Positions 40,499 to 49,986 of a DNA stretch of 51,657 nucleotides are shown here, one piece after another. The stretch is from Bacteriovoracaceae bacterium (GTDB lineage Bacteria > Bdellovibrionota > Bacteriovoracia > Bacteriovoracales > Bacteriovoracaceae). The stretch spans positions 1 to 51,657 of the forward strand of contig JAONMX010000006.1 of NCBI GenBank assembly GCA_028378565.1, in the 5' to 3' direction. A model generated the notes under the pieces. It did no database searches. It saw only the letters and a program-made list of their open reading frames with translations, and was not told the DNA's origin. Position 1 is the stretch's first letter. Every line of letters starts with the position of its first letter. Made by a program: the position numbers and the translations under genes.

Positions 40499-42261
40499 GC
40501 TTTTCTCAAATCCCAGTCAGTATAGATGGCCTCAAGCCTTGGTTTCACAAGTCTTAAATAGCGATCAAATAAAGCCTTTCTCGATGAGTCTTTATTTGCG
40601 TGATCACATAGAACACGAAGTGTTTCCATGTAGCATAAAGCTTGGCAAAGAGTCTCTGCGTGTTCCATCAGGGCGTTGACATTATCGGGGTTGGTCCAGT
40701 TTTTAAAGTCTAACATCTTGCTTGCTTCAGGACGAAGACAGCTTACTAAAAGTGCTACAAGATTTTTCTTAAATTTATAATGAGTCGATTTAAAGTCACC
40801 TGACCATTCATTTTCTCTATTAAGAAAAGAAGTTGTTGGGTGTTTAAAAATCATATTAGAAAAGAACTTCTTAGGATCACTCATGGCGTATTTAATAATA
40901 TCTTTGAGTGCCATTAAGGCCTGAATTTGTGATGTACCTTCATATAACAATGGCCCAAAGCTATCGCGGTGATAACGCTCTACCGGATACTCTTGAATAA
41001 AACCATATCCACCTAGCACTTGAATGGCCTTTTTAGAGAGATCAGTATAGGCCTCCGTTGCGTAGTATTTTACTAGGGGAGTTCTCTTTCTGGTCCAGAT
41101 ACTTGCTTCTTTAAAGAGATCAGATTCTTCTTTAGAGAGATCCCCTTTTACTTTTTTACTATCAAGTTTCAAGTAAATATCAAACCAGCTCATGGTGTCG
41201 GCAATTAGAGCGCGAAGAGCGTCTCTTTCAGTTTCAAAATCTTCTAAGTTTCTCTTCATTAGGGGAAGTTCACTAATTGGTTTACCAAATTGAATTCTCT
41301 CATCAGCATATTTTCTTGCATAGCCAAGGGCCCCTTCAATTCCTCCAAGAGACTGTATGGCCACAACAATTCGGGCTTCATTCATCAGGTGAAGCATGTA
41401 CTTAAAGCCTTTACCTTCTTCTCCGACAAGTTTCGCAACTGAATTTTCATAAGAGATCACTGTTGTGAAACTACCGTGCATTCCCATCTTCTCTTCTGAT
41501 TTATCAACGCTATAGTTGAGAATTTTTTCGCCATTTACCTCTATGTCTTGTTCGACAAAGAACATGGAAATACCATCAAGAGTATCAGGAGCACCCTTAA
41601 CTTTTGCTAGAACAAATTGAATACCGCCACCACCATTAGTGATAAAAATTTTCTGACCATTGAGAAGATAAGTTCCATTTTCTTGAGGAAGGGCTTGAGT
41701 TTTAATCATGGATAGGTCGGAGCCGCATCCTGGTTCTGTTAAGTTCATAGAGCCTGAAATATCTCCCGCAACAACTTGAGGCACAAGACGTTCAATTGTT
41801 TCTTGATCACAAAAGCGATGAACCATATCACCGAGACTAGTATAAAAAGCGATGAGGGTAGATGAGCTAATGCAACTTCTTGCTACTTGGTTAAGAAACA
41901 TCATGTAAACAAGCGCTGGGGTTTCTAGTCCGCCATATTCTCTTGGAAGAAGAAGGCCAAAAACTTGTAGCTCTTTTGCTTCATTAATAATTTGTTGAAG
42001 GACGGGACCGTAGTGAGTTTTTCCATCACGTACTTCACCAGCACCTTCTTTATCTAAGAGATCGCCTTTTTCTAATAAGCTTGTTCCGGCCCACTCTCCA
42101 GTGTTAGTAAGAATTTCTTTTAAGAAGTCTTCCACCTCTTCTTTTGATTCAAGTCCTTCTTCACTTGGATAGCTTGGGTAATAGAGGGGAAGAATGGTGT
42201 CCCAATCAATTGCATTTTTAAAGAGCCATTGCCATTCACTTTCATCACTAAAATAATTCAT
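40495..42261 (-). CDS. acyl-CoA dehydrogenase, long form
   Basis: 588 residues, of the ~600-residue class (as in AidB, FadE-like and DmdC enzymes). FAD acyl-CoA dehydrogenase blocks: AKELQVFGLLLPREYGGLET, MNLTEPGCGSDLSMIKTQA (substrate and flavin contacts), YLLNGQKIFITNGG, MGMHGSFTTVISYENS, ARIVVAIQSLGGIEGALGYA and QVLGGYGFIQEYPVERYHRD. The catalytic base is the Glu of LLYEGTSQIQALMALKD. It oxidises an acyl-CoA in beta-oxidation, passing electrons to ETF. The C-terminal 130 residues are an extra helical domain. GGATAGAAA precedes the ATG; monocistronic. Confidence 0.92.
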   Translation of the reverse strand: MNYFSDESEWQWLFKNAIDWDTILPLYYPSYPSEEGLESKEEVEDFLKEILTNTGEWAGTSLLEKGDLLDKEGAGEVRDGKTHYGPVLQQIINEAKELQVFGLLLPREYGGLETPALVYMMFLNQVARSCISSSTLIAFYTSLGDMVHRFCDQETIERLVPQVVAGDISGSMNLTEPGCGSDLSMIKTQALPQENGTYLLNGQKIFITNGGGGIQFVLAKVKGAPDTLDGISMFFVEQDIEVNGEKILNYSVDKSEEKMGMHGSFTTVISYENSVAKLVGEEGKGFKYMLHLMNEARIVVAIQSLGGIEGALGYARKYADERIQFGKPISELPLMKRNLEDFETERDALRALIADTMSWFDIYLKLDSKKVKGDLSKEESDLFKEASIWTRKRTPLVKYYATEAYTDLSKKAIQVLGGYGFIQEYPVERYHRDSFGPLLYEGTSQIQALMALKDIIKYAMSDPKKFFSNMIFKHPTTSFLNRENEWSGDFKSTHYKFKKNLVALLVSCLRPEASKMLDFKNWTNPDNVNALMEHAETLCQALCYMETLRVLCDHANKDSSRKALFDRYLRLVKPRLEAIYTDWDLRKA

Positions 42262-42353
42262 TTTCTATCCTTAAGTACTCAATATTATATCCTTGTTATT
42301 GTATCTTTTTCATTTGGTTGACAGTAGGCGTAATTATGGTGAATATTTACTTT

Positions 42354-42545
42354 ATGGAAACACAAAAGGCTGAACATTTAGAGAAACTAGAGGAACTTCA
42401 AAAGAGTGCTCATGTGGACCGTTATGGTTTAGGTTTTGTGACTCAGAAAGGTTTAAAAGGTGAGACAGTGGCCTCAATTCTAGACCATCACTTGGATATT
42501 GAGAGTGAACCTAACCATTCGAAAACATTAGAAAATATTCAATAA
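42354..42545 (+). CDS. short protein of unknown function
   Basis: 63 residues from the ATG at 42354; the ATG at 42336 adds six residues (MVNIYF) and is equally possible, as ribosome sites are weak for both. The product is charged and probably helical (KAEHLEKLEELQKSAHVDRY, then GLKGETVASILDHHLDIESE). It is not recognised. A possible sigma28 promoter for the next gene begins 8 bp after its stop. Confidence 0.5.
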   Translation: METQKAEHLEKLEELQKSAHVDRYGLGFVTQKGLKGETVASILDHHLDIESEPNHSKTLENIQ

Positions 42546-42552
42546 TCAAATT

Positions 42553-42579
42553 TAAGAAAGTTGTGTAAAAGACCGATTA
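42553..42579 (+). promoter_or_regulatory. candidate sigma28-type promoter, leaderless arrangement
   Basis: TAAG (42553-42556), 15 bp, ACCGATTA (42572-42579), each box one or two off consensus. The ATG at 42587 follows after exactly 7 nt, with no ribosome site between. Confidence 0.45.
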
Positions 42580-42586
42580 AATAAGT

Positions 42587-43696
42587 ATGAGATACCTCAT
42601 TCTTACTTTGCTTATATTCATATCAAATTCTCATGCCGACATGGTCTTGTTGGGCAACGGCTGGATGAATAAATTTAGTCCTGAAGGACTTAGTAAAACT
42701 GAGAAGGCCTCTTCTTCAATTCTTTATAACTCTCAAAATAAGAAAATATATGTTCAGCAATACCCTGTCAGTATTGAGCTAGGCAGTACCGAAGATTTAA
42801 CAACTTTATTAAGTCAGGGTGAATTTAGTTCAACTGGGGAAAACGACTTTCCAAGCGAGGGGATTTCTGGTGAAGCCTTAGAGATCCAAAAAGATATTAT
42901 CAATATTTCTTCTGTAAATTTAGCGACACAAGGTTTGGTCTTAAAAGTTGGAGAGTCAGTTTCTTCTTGTGGGGAAAGTTCTCAATCAAGCTCATCTAAT
43001 CTTGCTGAAGTTCTTTCAACAACTCCCTGCGAATCAGTTCCTCCGATAACTTCTGATGTTGATTTATGCTCTAGAAGTAATCGACAACTAAAAGCAATGA
43101 GCTGTCTCAAGAAAGATTTCAACATGCGTGATCTTCCATCTGACTTTGAAAAGAATGAAAACTTCGATCTCTTTGCCATGCGGTTAGAAGAATCTCTAAT
43201 TAATTCGGCCATACTACCATTTGCCGCTTGTGAAGATAGAAACAAGTGTACACAGTGTGAAAGAAAATTATCGGATAGCTCAAAACATAAAATCTATAAG
43301 AAATTACTTAATAAAGAACCTGTAGAGATTCCCGGTTATCAAAGTATTGAAGAGTTCTATCAAGACAACCGTGATGGAATCAATAAGTATTTAAATCGTC
43401 GAGCGAGAAGTTACAGAACATTCCGTAGGGCCATTGGAAGAGGTCGTATTACACTTAGAAGTAGAAGAAAAGAATGGGGTAGAGATAGGGAAGAAGTTCT
43501 CACTCATTTAAATTCACTTAAGCTACAAATTGAAACCACTGGTCCTGTTACGCAACAACTTTTAACATCATTCAGGACCAAAGATAAGTCTCACCCAGTA
43601 AAGGTCCACCAAGTTCATGATGATATGTCTCTTGAAATAGAGCTAAGCTCTGGTGAGAGAACTCTCATTCCTTTTGATCGAGAGAAGGAAAAGTAA
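42587..43696 (+). CDS. exported protein of unknown function, partner of the 43718 gene
   Basis: 369 residues: signal peptide MRYLILTLLIFISNSHA, then a serine-rich low-complexity region (EKASSSILYNSQ, SSCGESSQSSSSNLAEVLS) and a C-terminal basic helical domain (YLNRRARSYRTFRRAIGRGR). Nine cysteines, several in pairs (DLCSRSNRQLKAMSCLKK, AACEDRNKCTQCERK) that suggest two disulfides or a small metal knot. It is preceded by a sigma28-like promoter and no ribosome site, and followed after 21 bp by a permuted-NlpC-like gene; the pair may be an enzyme and its binding or immunity partner. Confidence 0.62.
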   Translation: MRYLILTLLIFISNSHADMVLLGNGWMNKFSPEGLSKTEKASSSILYNSQNKKIYVQQYPVSIELGSTEDLTTLLSQGEFSSTGENDFPSEGISGEALEIQKDIINISSVNLATQGLVLKVGESVSSCGESSQSSSSNLAEVLSTTPCESVPPITSDVDLCSRSNRQLKAMSCLKKDFNMRDLPSDFEKNENFDLFAMRLEESLINSAILPFAACEDRNKCTQCERKLSDSSKHKIYKKLLNKEPVEIPGYQSIEEFYQDNRDGINKYLNRRARSYRTFRRAIGRGRITLRSRRKEWGRDREEVLTHLNSLKLQIETTGPVTQQLLTSFRTKDKSHPVKVHQVHDDMSLEIELSSGERTLIPFDREKEK

Positions 43697-43717
43697 CTCT
43701 ATAATGGAGAAGAAGTT

Positions 43718-45064
43718 ATGGTGGCCAATCCACTTCCGACAAAGAATATGGCCAAGAGAATGTTTGGACGTTACTTAAAAGACACTTCTTTTAGCAAAGA
43801 GAGAAATGATTTTTGTGAACCACTTTTGGCCTTCACGAAAGGAAATGCGAGAAGATTAAAAGATATCTGGGGAAATCAGAACGAAGGTTTTTGGACTAGG
43901 CTTTTTAAATATCCCTTCCGTCTGGTTTATCACACTGTTAATCGTACCATTGGTGGACGTACCGTTGGGTCAGTTGGGGATTTGGCCAGGGGACAGTATC
44001 AGGACAGTATCGTAAATATTCCTATGACAGTTCATAATATTGCCATGGACGTTGGCCACTTAGCTACGGCGCCTATTGATGCCGCCTTTCCTTCAACAAA
44101 GAGAATTGAGCTCTGTACCTCCAATCTTATTTATAATTTCATGAGCCGAAACGGCAAGCTTTCAGGTAAAGATAGGGCCATCGCTTCTCTTAATCCAATA
44201 CTTCACGTAGGGGTTGTGATTGATGATCAATACGAAACAAGAGATGCTTTGATGGACAATAGTGATGGTACTCTCCGTAATGCTGAAGTAGAGGCCGATC
44301 TAGATTGTGTGAAGTTATCCATTCGATCAAATGAGCCGGAGTCTGTTGTGTTAGAAAGACTACGTTGTCTAAATGAAACTTTCGGAGGGGCCATGGGATA
44401 TAAAGATTATAGTCTCTTTGGATATAATTGTGGTGGGTATACCAGAGATATCTTGGAGGCAGCAGGTTTAAGTATGCCGGTAGGGATAAATTTTGGTATT
44501 GGTTCTGTCATTAGAAATAGAAGTGAAGAGATGGAGCGTAAATTTGAAAATGCAAAAGAGTATTGTCATAACCATATGCGATTGAGTCGTCTTATGATTA
44601 ATTCTCTTGAGAATGATACATTAACAGATCAATTCTTAGAGAGCTTTGAAGATCATGTTTTGGGAGCTCCAGCAGGCACGGGTGACTCAATGGGGATTGA
44701 TAAAGATAAAACAACTCTCTATTCTCCAAGTCCTGACTTACTTCTGCAGCTGATGATAAGTTCGGCCCGAAGTAAAGATGAAAATAATATTGGGCGAGTT
44801 AAAGAATTATTAGAAAAAATTATGAATGAGTCTGAGTCACGTGGTGGGGATGCTAAAGATAGTTATAAACTATATGATGGAGTGAAATTCTTTGATCATT
44901 TTCTAGAAGATAATGAAAGTGTTGAAGGGAAAAAGGTGGTAAAGAGAAAGTACAAGAAGCTTCTGAAAGAAATGTTCGGTGACATTAACATCGAAGAGCA
45001 ATCAAGACTTTCTCATTTCCCGGGAGCACCAGAGGTACTCCTTGCTTTAGAACAAACCCCTTAA
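43718..45064 (+). CDS. putative permuted NlpC/P60-like (YiiX/LRAT-type) protein
   Basis: 448 residues, ribosome site GGAGAAGAAG. Residues 160-250 carry the two landmarks of permuted papain-fold amidases: LNPILHVGVVIDDQY with H163 at the start of a strand, and YNCGGYTRDILEAAGL with C238 at the start of a helix, in the His-then-Cys order of YiiX, LRAT and related families. The preceding ~130 residues (IPMTVHNIAMDVGHLATAPI) contain amphipathic segments; the C-terminal ~200 are helical. No signal peptide is visible, although the upstream gene is exported. Activity (amide or ester hydrolysis, or acyl transfer) is inferred from the motif pair only. Confidence 0.55.
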   Translation: MVANPLPTKNMAKRMFGRYLKDTSFSKERNDFCEPLLAFTKGNARRLKDIWGNQNEGFWTRLFKYPFRLVYHTVNRTIGGRTVGSVGDLARGQYQDSIVNIPMTVHNIAMDVGHLATAPIDAAFPSTKRIELCTSNLIYNFMSRNGKLSGKDRAIASLNPILHVGVVIDDQYETRDALMDNSDGTLRNAEVEADLDCVKLSIRSNEPESVVLERLRCLNETFGGAMGYKDYSLFGYNCGGYTRDILEAAGLSMPVGINFGIGSVIRNRSEEMERKFENAKEYCHNHMRLSRLMINSLENDTLTDQFLESFEDHVLGAPAGTGDSMGIDKDKTTLYSPSPDLLLQLMISSARSKDENNIGRVKELLEKIMNESESRGGDAKDSYKLYDGVKFFDHFLEDNESVEGKKVVKRKYKKLLKEMFGDINIEEQSRLSHFPGAPEVLLALEQTP

Positions 45065-45454
45065 TTATTTTCTAAAGAGACGATCTAAACTAAGCTTCCC
45101 ACCATCAGTAAAAAAGAGTGCGATATATCCACATAGGTAGATAAATGCTAATTCTCTTTTTCCAAAAGGATCAGTTCCGTGAACCACAAAGAATATAACA
45201 AAGAAGGTTATGATCAATGGAATCACTGTATATCTTGTGAAAACACCAAGAGAAATTAAAGCAGCACAAATGAATTCAGAAAAAACAGCTAATGCTAAGC
45301 TAAAGCTATTACCAACCCCGAGTGGATCAGGAAAAGTGTTCATCTTGGCAGAGTAGTTCATAAGTTTTGGTAGGCCATGGGCAAAGAGCATGGTGAGGCC
45401 TAGAGACAATCTTAAAATGAGTAGACCAAGGTCTACGGTAAGTAGTTTTTGCAT
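45065..45454 (-). CDS. DoxX family membrane protein
   Basis: 129 residues, four membrane spans. DoxX signatures: DLGLLILRLSLGLTMLFAHG near the N-terminus, SLALAVFSEFICAALISLGV (the xExxxGxxLxLG helix), RYTVIPLIITFFVIFFVVH and a final LAFIYLCGYIALFFTDGG. Members are small inner-membrane proteins sometimes linked to thiosulfate:quinone oxidoreductase or thiol stress. Ribosome site AAGGAG. Convergent with the 43718 gene: the two stops abut. Confidence 0.85.
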   Translation of the reverse strand: MQKLLTVDLGLLILRLSLGLTMLFAHGLPKLMNYSAKMNTFPDPLGVGNSFSLALAVFSEFICAALISLGVFTRYTVIPLIITFFVIFFVVHGTDPFGKRELAFIYLCGYIALFFTDGGKLSLDRLFRK

Positions 45455-45586
45455 AAAATCTCCTTATTTTATTCTCTAATTTTAAGCAGATAGCTGATGC
45501 TATTGCAAATATTACACAGAGTCTTTATCTATGATGCGCGTTGCGTCACGATGTGGGCGAGAGAAATTATAACAAGAGAGAGAGAA

Positions 45587-46171
45587 ATGAAAGCTTTACT
45601 AAGCCTATGCATCGCTATTTTTGCGATATCTACTAATGCCTTTTGGGGTACAAAAATTAAAGACCAAAATTGTAATATTACAATCAAGACTGATCTTGGA
45701 AAAGAAGCTAGTGAAGAGCTTGAATATCGTCTTCATAACAAAGGATTTTTTGTTGTGGCAGCTGAAGATGTTAATGAAGAAAACAAAGTTATGAGTCTAG
45801 AACTTCGAATGGAGAAAGACTTCAAGAGAAGGACTCGAAAGGTTCGTCATGTGAATACTTTCGTCATACATAGAAGTGAACTTTCGGACTTTAAACATAG
45901 ATATAATGGAAAAGTTAGAATCTCGAAGAGACGTCATGTGAATTTTCGTCATGGTTACATCTATGTTGAACTAAGTTCATATATTGATAAAACAGAAACG
46001 GTTGCTACTTATTGTAAGGTTAAATCCGTTTATAAGAACTCTGACAATGTTGTTGTTGAAATCATGGAAAGTGATGTTAAATTAAAGTATGAGCATGAGA
46101 GTTGTAAGGCCAATAGAGTTGAAATTGCCAAAGAGATTAAGCTTCCAAAGTGTAAATTGAAGAAGAATTAG
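45587..46171 (+). CDS. exported basic protein of unknown function
   Basis: I start at the ATG at 45587 (purine-rich AAGAGAGAGAGAA upstream), which opens into the signal peptide MKALLSLCIAIFAISTNAFWG; the TTG at 45497 would place 30 non-hydrophobic residues in front. 194 residues, strongly basic (KDFKRRTRKVRHVNTF, RISKRRHVNFRHG). Four cysteines (NCNITI, TYCKVK, ESCKAN, PKCKLK). A two-strand plus helix pattern (EASEELEYRLHNKGFFVVAA) is consistent with a small alpha/beta periplasmic domain. No family recognised. Its stop overlaps the end of the GLUG lipoprotein gene by 4 bp. Confidence 0.65.
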   Translation: MKALLSLCIAIFAISTNAFWGTKIKDQNCNITIKTDLGKEASEELEYRLHNKGFFVVAAEDVNEENKVMSLELRMEKDFKRRTRKVRHVNTFVIHRSELSDFKHRYNGKVRISKRRHVNFRHGYIYVELSSYIDKTETVATYCKVKSVYKNSDNVVVEIMESDVKLKYEHESCKANRVEIAKEIKLPKCKLKKN

Positions 46172-49100
46172 TCAGTGAAATATTCTGGATATTGTTCAAA
46201 ATGAAACTTGGGTGCTTCTCCCGGAAAGAGCATCCAAGGATTATCAGTGAGACCTGTTGTTAGAGTGCTCGTTGTGAAAACATCATATAGATTTCCTACA
46301 TCTCTTTCGGCAATAGTACCATCTGCAACTGTCTCATTTCCAAACCTAAAATAAAGATTATTTGTATAAGTCGTGTTGGCATTATCACCAGAGAAGTAGT
46401 CTGTTGTTGAAGCATTTACGGATAACGGGGCTGCGTAGGAATTACTTATTGTAGTGGTTGTTGTTGATTGTCCTAAAATGGCTCCAACAGTTCCACCAGA
46501 AACAGAACCTGTACTATAAACAGTACTGAGTGTTGTTAGGCCATTAGCATAGGCCATTACTCCACCGGCTCTTGTGCTTCCTGATACATTACCCTTATTG
46601 GCCACTGCAAAGAGCTCGACAGTTCCATTAGAAATAATACCGCCTGCATTTACGCCGTAAACATTTGCAGTATTAATTGAATTCTTAATCATAATATCTG
46701 AAGAGTTGGCACTACCAACAACGCCACCAACGTAACTAGCAGTGCTACAGCCACCATTATCAAATGTACCATTAAAGAAAAGGTGTTCAATATTTGATTT
46801 TAAAGTGATGCCCGTATCATAAATAGCTCCAATAATACCGCCCGCACTAGCAAAACAATCTAAGATAGTTGCACTTGAAGTAATGTGTCTTATCTCTGTT
46901 TGGTTGTTAGTAAGACTAAGCTTTCCAATAAGACTTCCATTTTCATCAGCAGGAGAATCGAGACTTCCTCCTGAAATAATAATATCTCTAATAAGAATAT
47001 CGTTTCCTGCACCAACTGAGTCAGTCAATTCGCTGGTAAAGATACCGCCAGCAGAACCGCCACCTGAAAAATCAGAGGTGAAATTAATATTTTCTAATGT
47101 TAAAGTTGCGGGAGCTCCATTAACTTCACTATCAAATCTTGCTCCACTACCAATTTCTCTAAAGACTCCAATTTGCTCAGTAGCAGAAGTCTCAGACAAA
47201 GTAACATTTCTTATGGTGTTATTATTCCCTAAGAACTGACCAATGAATGGATTGGTCGAAGATCCTATTGGAGTAAATGAGACTCCACCATTTAAAAAGT
47301 CTAGGTCATTTGCTAGCTTGTAGGCCTTATCCATTAAAAAACCATTATCTGAAATGGCATTCCACTGAGTCGTTGTTGAAAGCTGAAAAGGATCAATTGG
47401 ACTACCTAAATAACTGGCCCCAAGAGTTTCTAGAGTATTCCAATTTGCTAAGACTGGTGATCCACCATTTGGATCATCTACGAAGGCTGGATCGATAGCA
47501 GGAGTGTTATAATTAGTAATATTTGTAATATCTGCAGACACGTCGGTACAGCCAATACCTGGACCACCACCAACAAGCTGTGTCCCTGATTTCGTTGAGT
47601 CGTAATAACAAGCCCCTGAAAAACCAGAATGTGACCCAAATAGCCAGGCAGTTGTACCAGAACTAGTTGTGACATTTCCGACATTGTATAATTGAACGAC
47701 TGCAGTTCCAGGAGAAACATTTCCTAAATTTCCTGCGATACCTCCCGAAAAGCCAGTTATGGAAGTAATGTTTCCTGTATTGTAAGACTTCTTGAGTAGA
47801 CCTGTTCCTGCACCAGAGCGATTACCAACTATCCCGCCAACATTTCCACCACCTGAGATACTTCCTTCATTATGAGACTCCATAATTTCAGAGTTCGCAG
47901 TATTTGAAGGCCATGCTCCAACAATTCCACCGACACTAAAACCAGTTGATGTAACATTTCCATAGTTATGAGCATTGTTTATTTTTATACTTCCTGCTGT
48001 ATCAGTTATTGTACCAATGATACCTCCACATGTTCCAGCACATGAAATATTTCCGTAATTACGAACAAATTTCATATCATATGGTCCACCAGCAACAAGT
48101 AATGCTGATCCAACAATACCACCAATACCAAAGGCAGAAGGTGTCGTGATCACCACTTCAGAGATAGCATTTTCAAGAAAAGCTGTGCTTGATTGCCTTA
48201 AGGTTCCAACGACACCGCCAACAGTGTAGCCTGCGCCTGTGAGATTAATGGTACCAGTTGCTTTTAGTTCAGAATTTGTGGCATTTGTGGCAACAGTTGA
48301 GTCACCCACATATCCGATAACACCACCTATTGAGCCAGAAGCTTGTATAGCATAAAGCGTTTGGTCGAATGCAACACTCGTTACAATATTTCTTATCTCG
48401 CCATAAGTATTTCCAACGGCACCACCAAGGTTAGAAAGTGTGGAACTATTATTTTTTGCTTTAATATTTGTTGCTGTTGATTCTAAAAGAGAGCCACCAT
48501 CATTTATACGGCCAACAATACCACCGACATTTTTGTTATTCTTCATATTCAACATGACATCATTAACGCTAACTTTAACAATTACAGAATTGAGAGTTGG
48601 ACCACCTGTAGGTTTAATCGCCCCGACAAGACCACCAAAGTCTTCTTTTTGTGCTGTTCCATCTACAACTTTTAGATCGGCTATATTAAGACTAACATTT
48701 GAAACTTTTGAATAGGCCTCCATATTTCCGACGAGAATCCCGACATTATAAGCAACAGCAGAGTCATTATGATTAATAGTGATATCATTTAACTTTAAGT
48801 GAGTAATCTTTGCGAATGTAAGAGCAGTTCCACCTTTGATGACACCAAAGATTCCCACATCAGAACCAGGAGTATCTGCTGATGTGTAATTGGAAATGGT
48901 GTAATCATTACCATAAAAGATTCCAGCAAACTCAGTTCCGCTAGCACCAATTGGACCGCTTGGTGTAACAGAAGTGTAGTCAATATCTTGTCCTAGAATA
49001 TAAATATCATCTCTATTGGCCGCTGTTGCCATAGCACCAACCATATTATCCATTTGACTTGCATTACAAATAATATGTTGTTCTATTGCTCCTGCAGTTC

Positions 49101-49965
49101 CAGAAGTTGAATGACGATAGAGAGAACCTTCAACAGATGTTACCGTACGACAAAGATTTGATGTGAGCCTAATTGTATTTGTTAACCCTGGAATACTTTG
49201 GAAAAAAGTAACATCAGGAATTGGGTTTTTAATACCGTCTACCATTAGGTACTGATCATAATCGCTGCCACATCCAGCTTCATCATAAGCACGAATAATA
49301 GTGGGAACGGGAAAAGCCAGGATAGGGACTTTCAAAGATGAGAGGCTTGCTGGCAGAGTTGTATTTCCGGAAGGAGTAAAACAAGGACTTACAACTCCAA
49401 GGCTTTCTGTTGCTCCCGCAGGTCCAAAAGTGAAACCAGGGAAACTAACTTGATAACTTTGAGCGATACCTTTTATTGAAATATTTTTTGGATTGTAATT
49501 ATCATAGAGACATGATCTATTTCCACAAGTGGCAAAACTAAGTGGGTTAGGAGCTCCTGTGCTATCTTTAGTTTCTGCTGGACCAAAAAAGTCATTTAGG
49601 CAGTTCGATGTATTTAAAGAGAGAGGAGCTTCAACATCTGCCCCGTTTAAAACAACAGAAGTTAGTCCACATCTTAAGGTACCGGAGAAGGCTTGGTTTT
49701 CCCAAGCAAGGGCCGCAATATCCCAGTTACCGTTCTCTAATTCAAGAATTTGACCCGTATACTTTACAGCAATTCTTTGAGGAGATTGCCTATGGGAAGC
49801 AAAGATCATAACCCCACCACTTACAAGTGACGTGTCGCCAGAAAAAATATTCCCAAGCACAATCTTGGCAGAAGTTTTTTTCTTTTTCTTACCACCACAA
49901 GAGTTTGTAAAAACAAGAGCGAAGGCCAAGATGAAAATGTTAATAGCGTAAGTTAATTTCATCAT
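46168..49965 (-). CDS. giant GLUG-repeat lipoprotein
   Basis: 1265 residues, probably surface-exposed. Lipoprotein signal (MMKLTYAINIFILAFALVFTNSC) followed by GGKKKKK. About 14 repeats of the GLUG/IgA-peptidase type (GG[IV][VI]G preceded by a strand): VGGIVGRINDGGS, IGGVIGYVGD, VGGVVGTLRQ, CGGIIGTITD, VGGIVGAWPS, VGGIVGNRSG and so on, alternating with N-rich short strands such as NYGNISC and NEGSISGG; this predicts a right-handed beta-helix. The protein is built of two modules: HIICNASQMDNMVGAM...DIYILGQDIDYT and FQLSTTTQWNAISDNGF...AYKLANDLDFL each open an array. Ribosome site AGGAAA; a sigma28-type promoter lies upstream. Adhesion or prey contact is inferred. Confidence 0.82.
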   Translation of the reverse strand: MMKLTYAINIFILAFALVFTNSCGGKKKKKTSAKIVLGNIFSGDTSLVSGGVMIFASHRQSPQRIAVKYTGQILELENGNWDIAALAWENQAFSGTLRCGLTSVVLNGADVEAPLSLNTSNCLNDFFGPAETKDSTGAPNPLSFATCGNRSCLYDNYNPKNISIKGIAQSYQVSFPGFTFGPAGATESLGVVSPCFTPSGNTTLPASLSSLKVPILAFPVPTIIRAYDEAGCGSDYDQYLMVDGIKNPIPDVTFFQSIPGLTNTIRLTSNLCRTVTSVEGSLYRHSTSGTAGAIEQHIICNASQMDNMVGAMATAANRDDIYILGQDIDYTSVTPSGPIGASGTEFAGIFYGNDYTISNYTSADTPGSDVGIFGVIKGGTALTFAKITHLKLNDITINHNDSAVAYNVGILVGNMEAYSKVSNVSLNIADLKVVDGTAQKEDFGGLVGAIKPTGGPTLNSVIVKVSVNDVMLNMKNNKNVGGIVGRINDGGSLLESTATNIKAKNNSSTLSNLGGAVGNTYGEIRNIVTSVAFDQTLYAIQASGSIGGVIGYVGDSTVATNATNSELKATGTINLTGAGYTVGGVVGTLRQSSTAFLENAISEVVITTPSAFGIGGIVGSALLVAGGPYDMKFVRNYGNISCAGTCGGIIGTITDTAGSIKINNAHNYGNVTSTGFSVGGIVGAWPSNTANSEIMESHNEGSISGGGNVGGIVGNRSGAGTGLLKKSYNTGNITSITGFSGGIAGNLGNVSPGTAVVQLYNVGNVTTSSGTTAWLFGSHSGFSGACYYDSTKSGTQLVGGGPGIGCTDVSADITNITNYNTPAIDPAFVDDPNGGSPVLANWNTLETLGASYLGSPIDPFQLSTTTQWNAISDNGFLMDKAYKLANDLDFLNGGVSFTPIGSSTNPFIGQFLGNNNTIRNVTLSETSATEQIGVFREIGSGARFDSEVNGAPATLTLENINFTSDFSGGGSAGGIFTSELTDSVGAGNDILIRDIIISGGSLDSPADENGSLIGKLSLTNNQTEIRHITSSATILDCFASAGGIIGAIYDTGITLKSNIEHLFFNGTFDNGGCSTASYVGGVVGSANSSDIMIKNSINTANVYGVNAGGIISNGTVELFAVANKGNVSGSTRAGGVMAYANGLTTLSTVYSTGSVSGGTVGAILGQSTTTTTISNSYAAPLSVNASTTDYFSGDNANTTYTNNLYFRFGNETVADGTIAERDVGNLYDVFTTSTLTTGLTDNPWMLFPGEAPKFHFEQYPEYFTD

Positions 49966-49986
49966 TTTATTAGTTTTCCTAATGGT

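Noticed and set aside
46883-49811. Plus-strand open frames opposite the GLUG lipoprotein
   Set aside because: They lack ribosome sites and recognisable protein features and follow the repeat pattern of the minus-strand gene; they are shadows.
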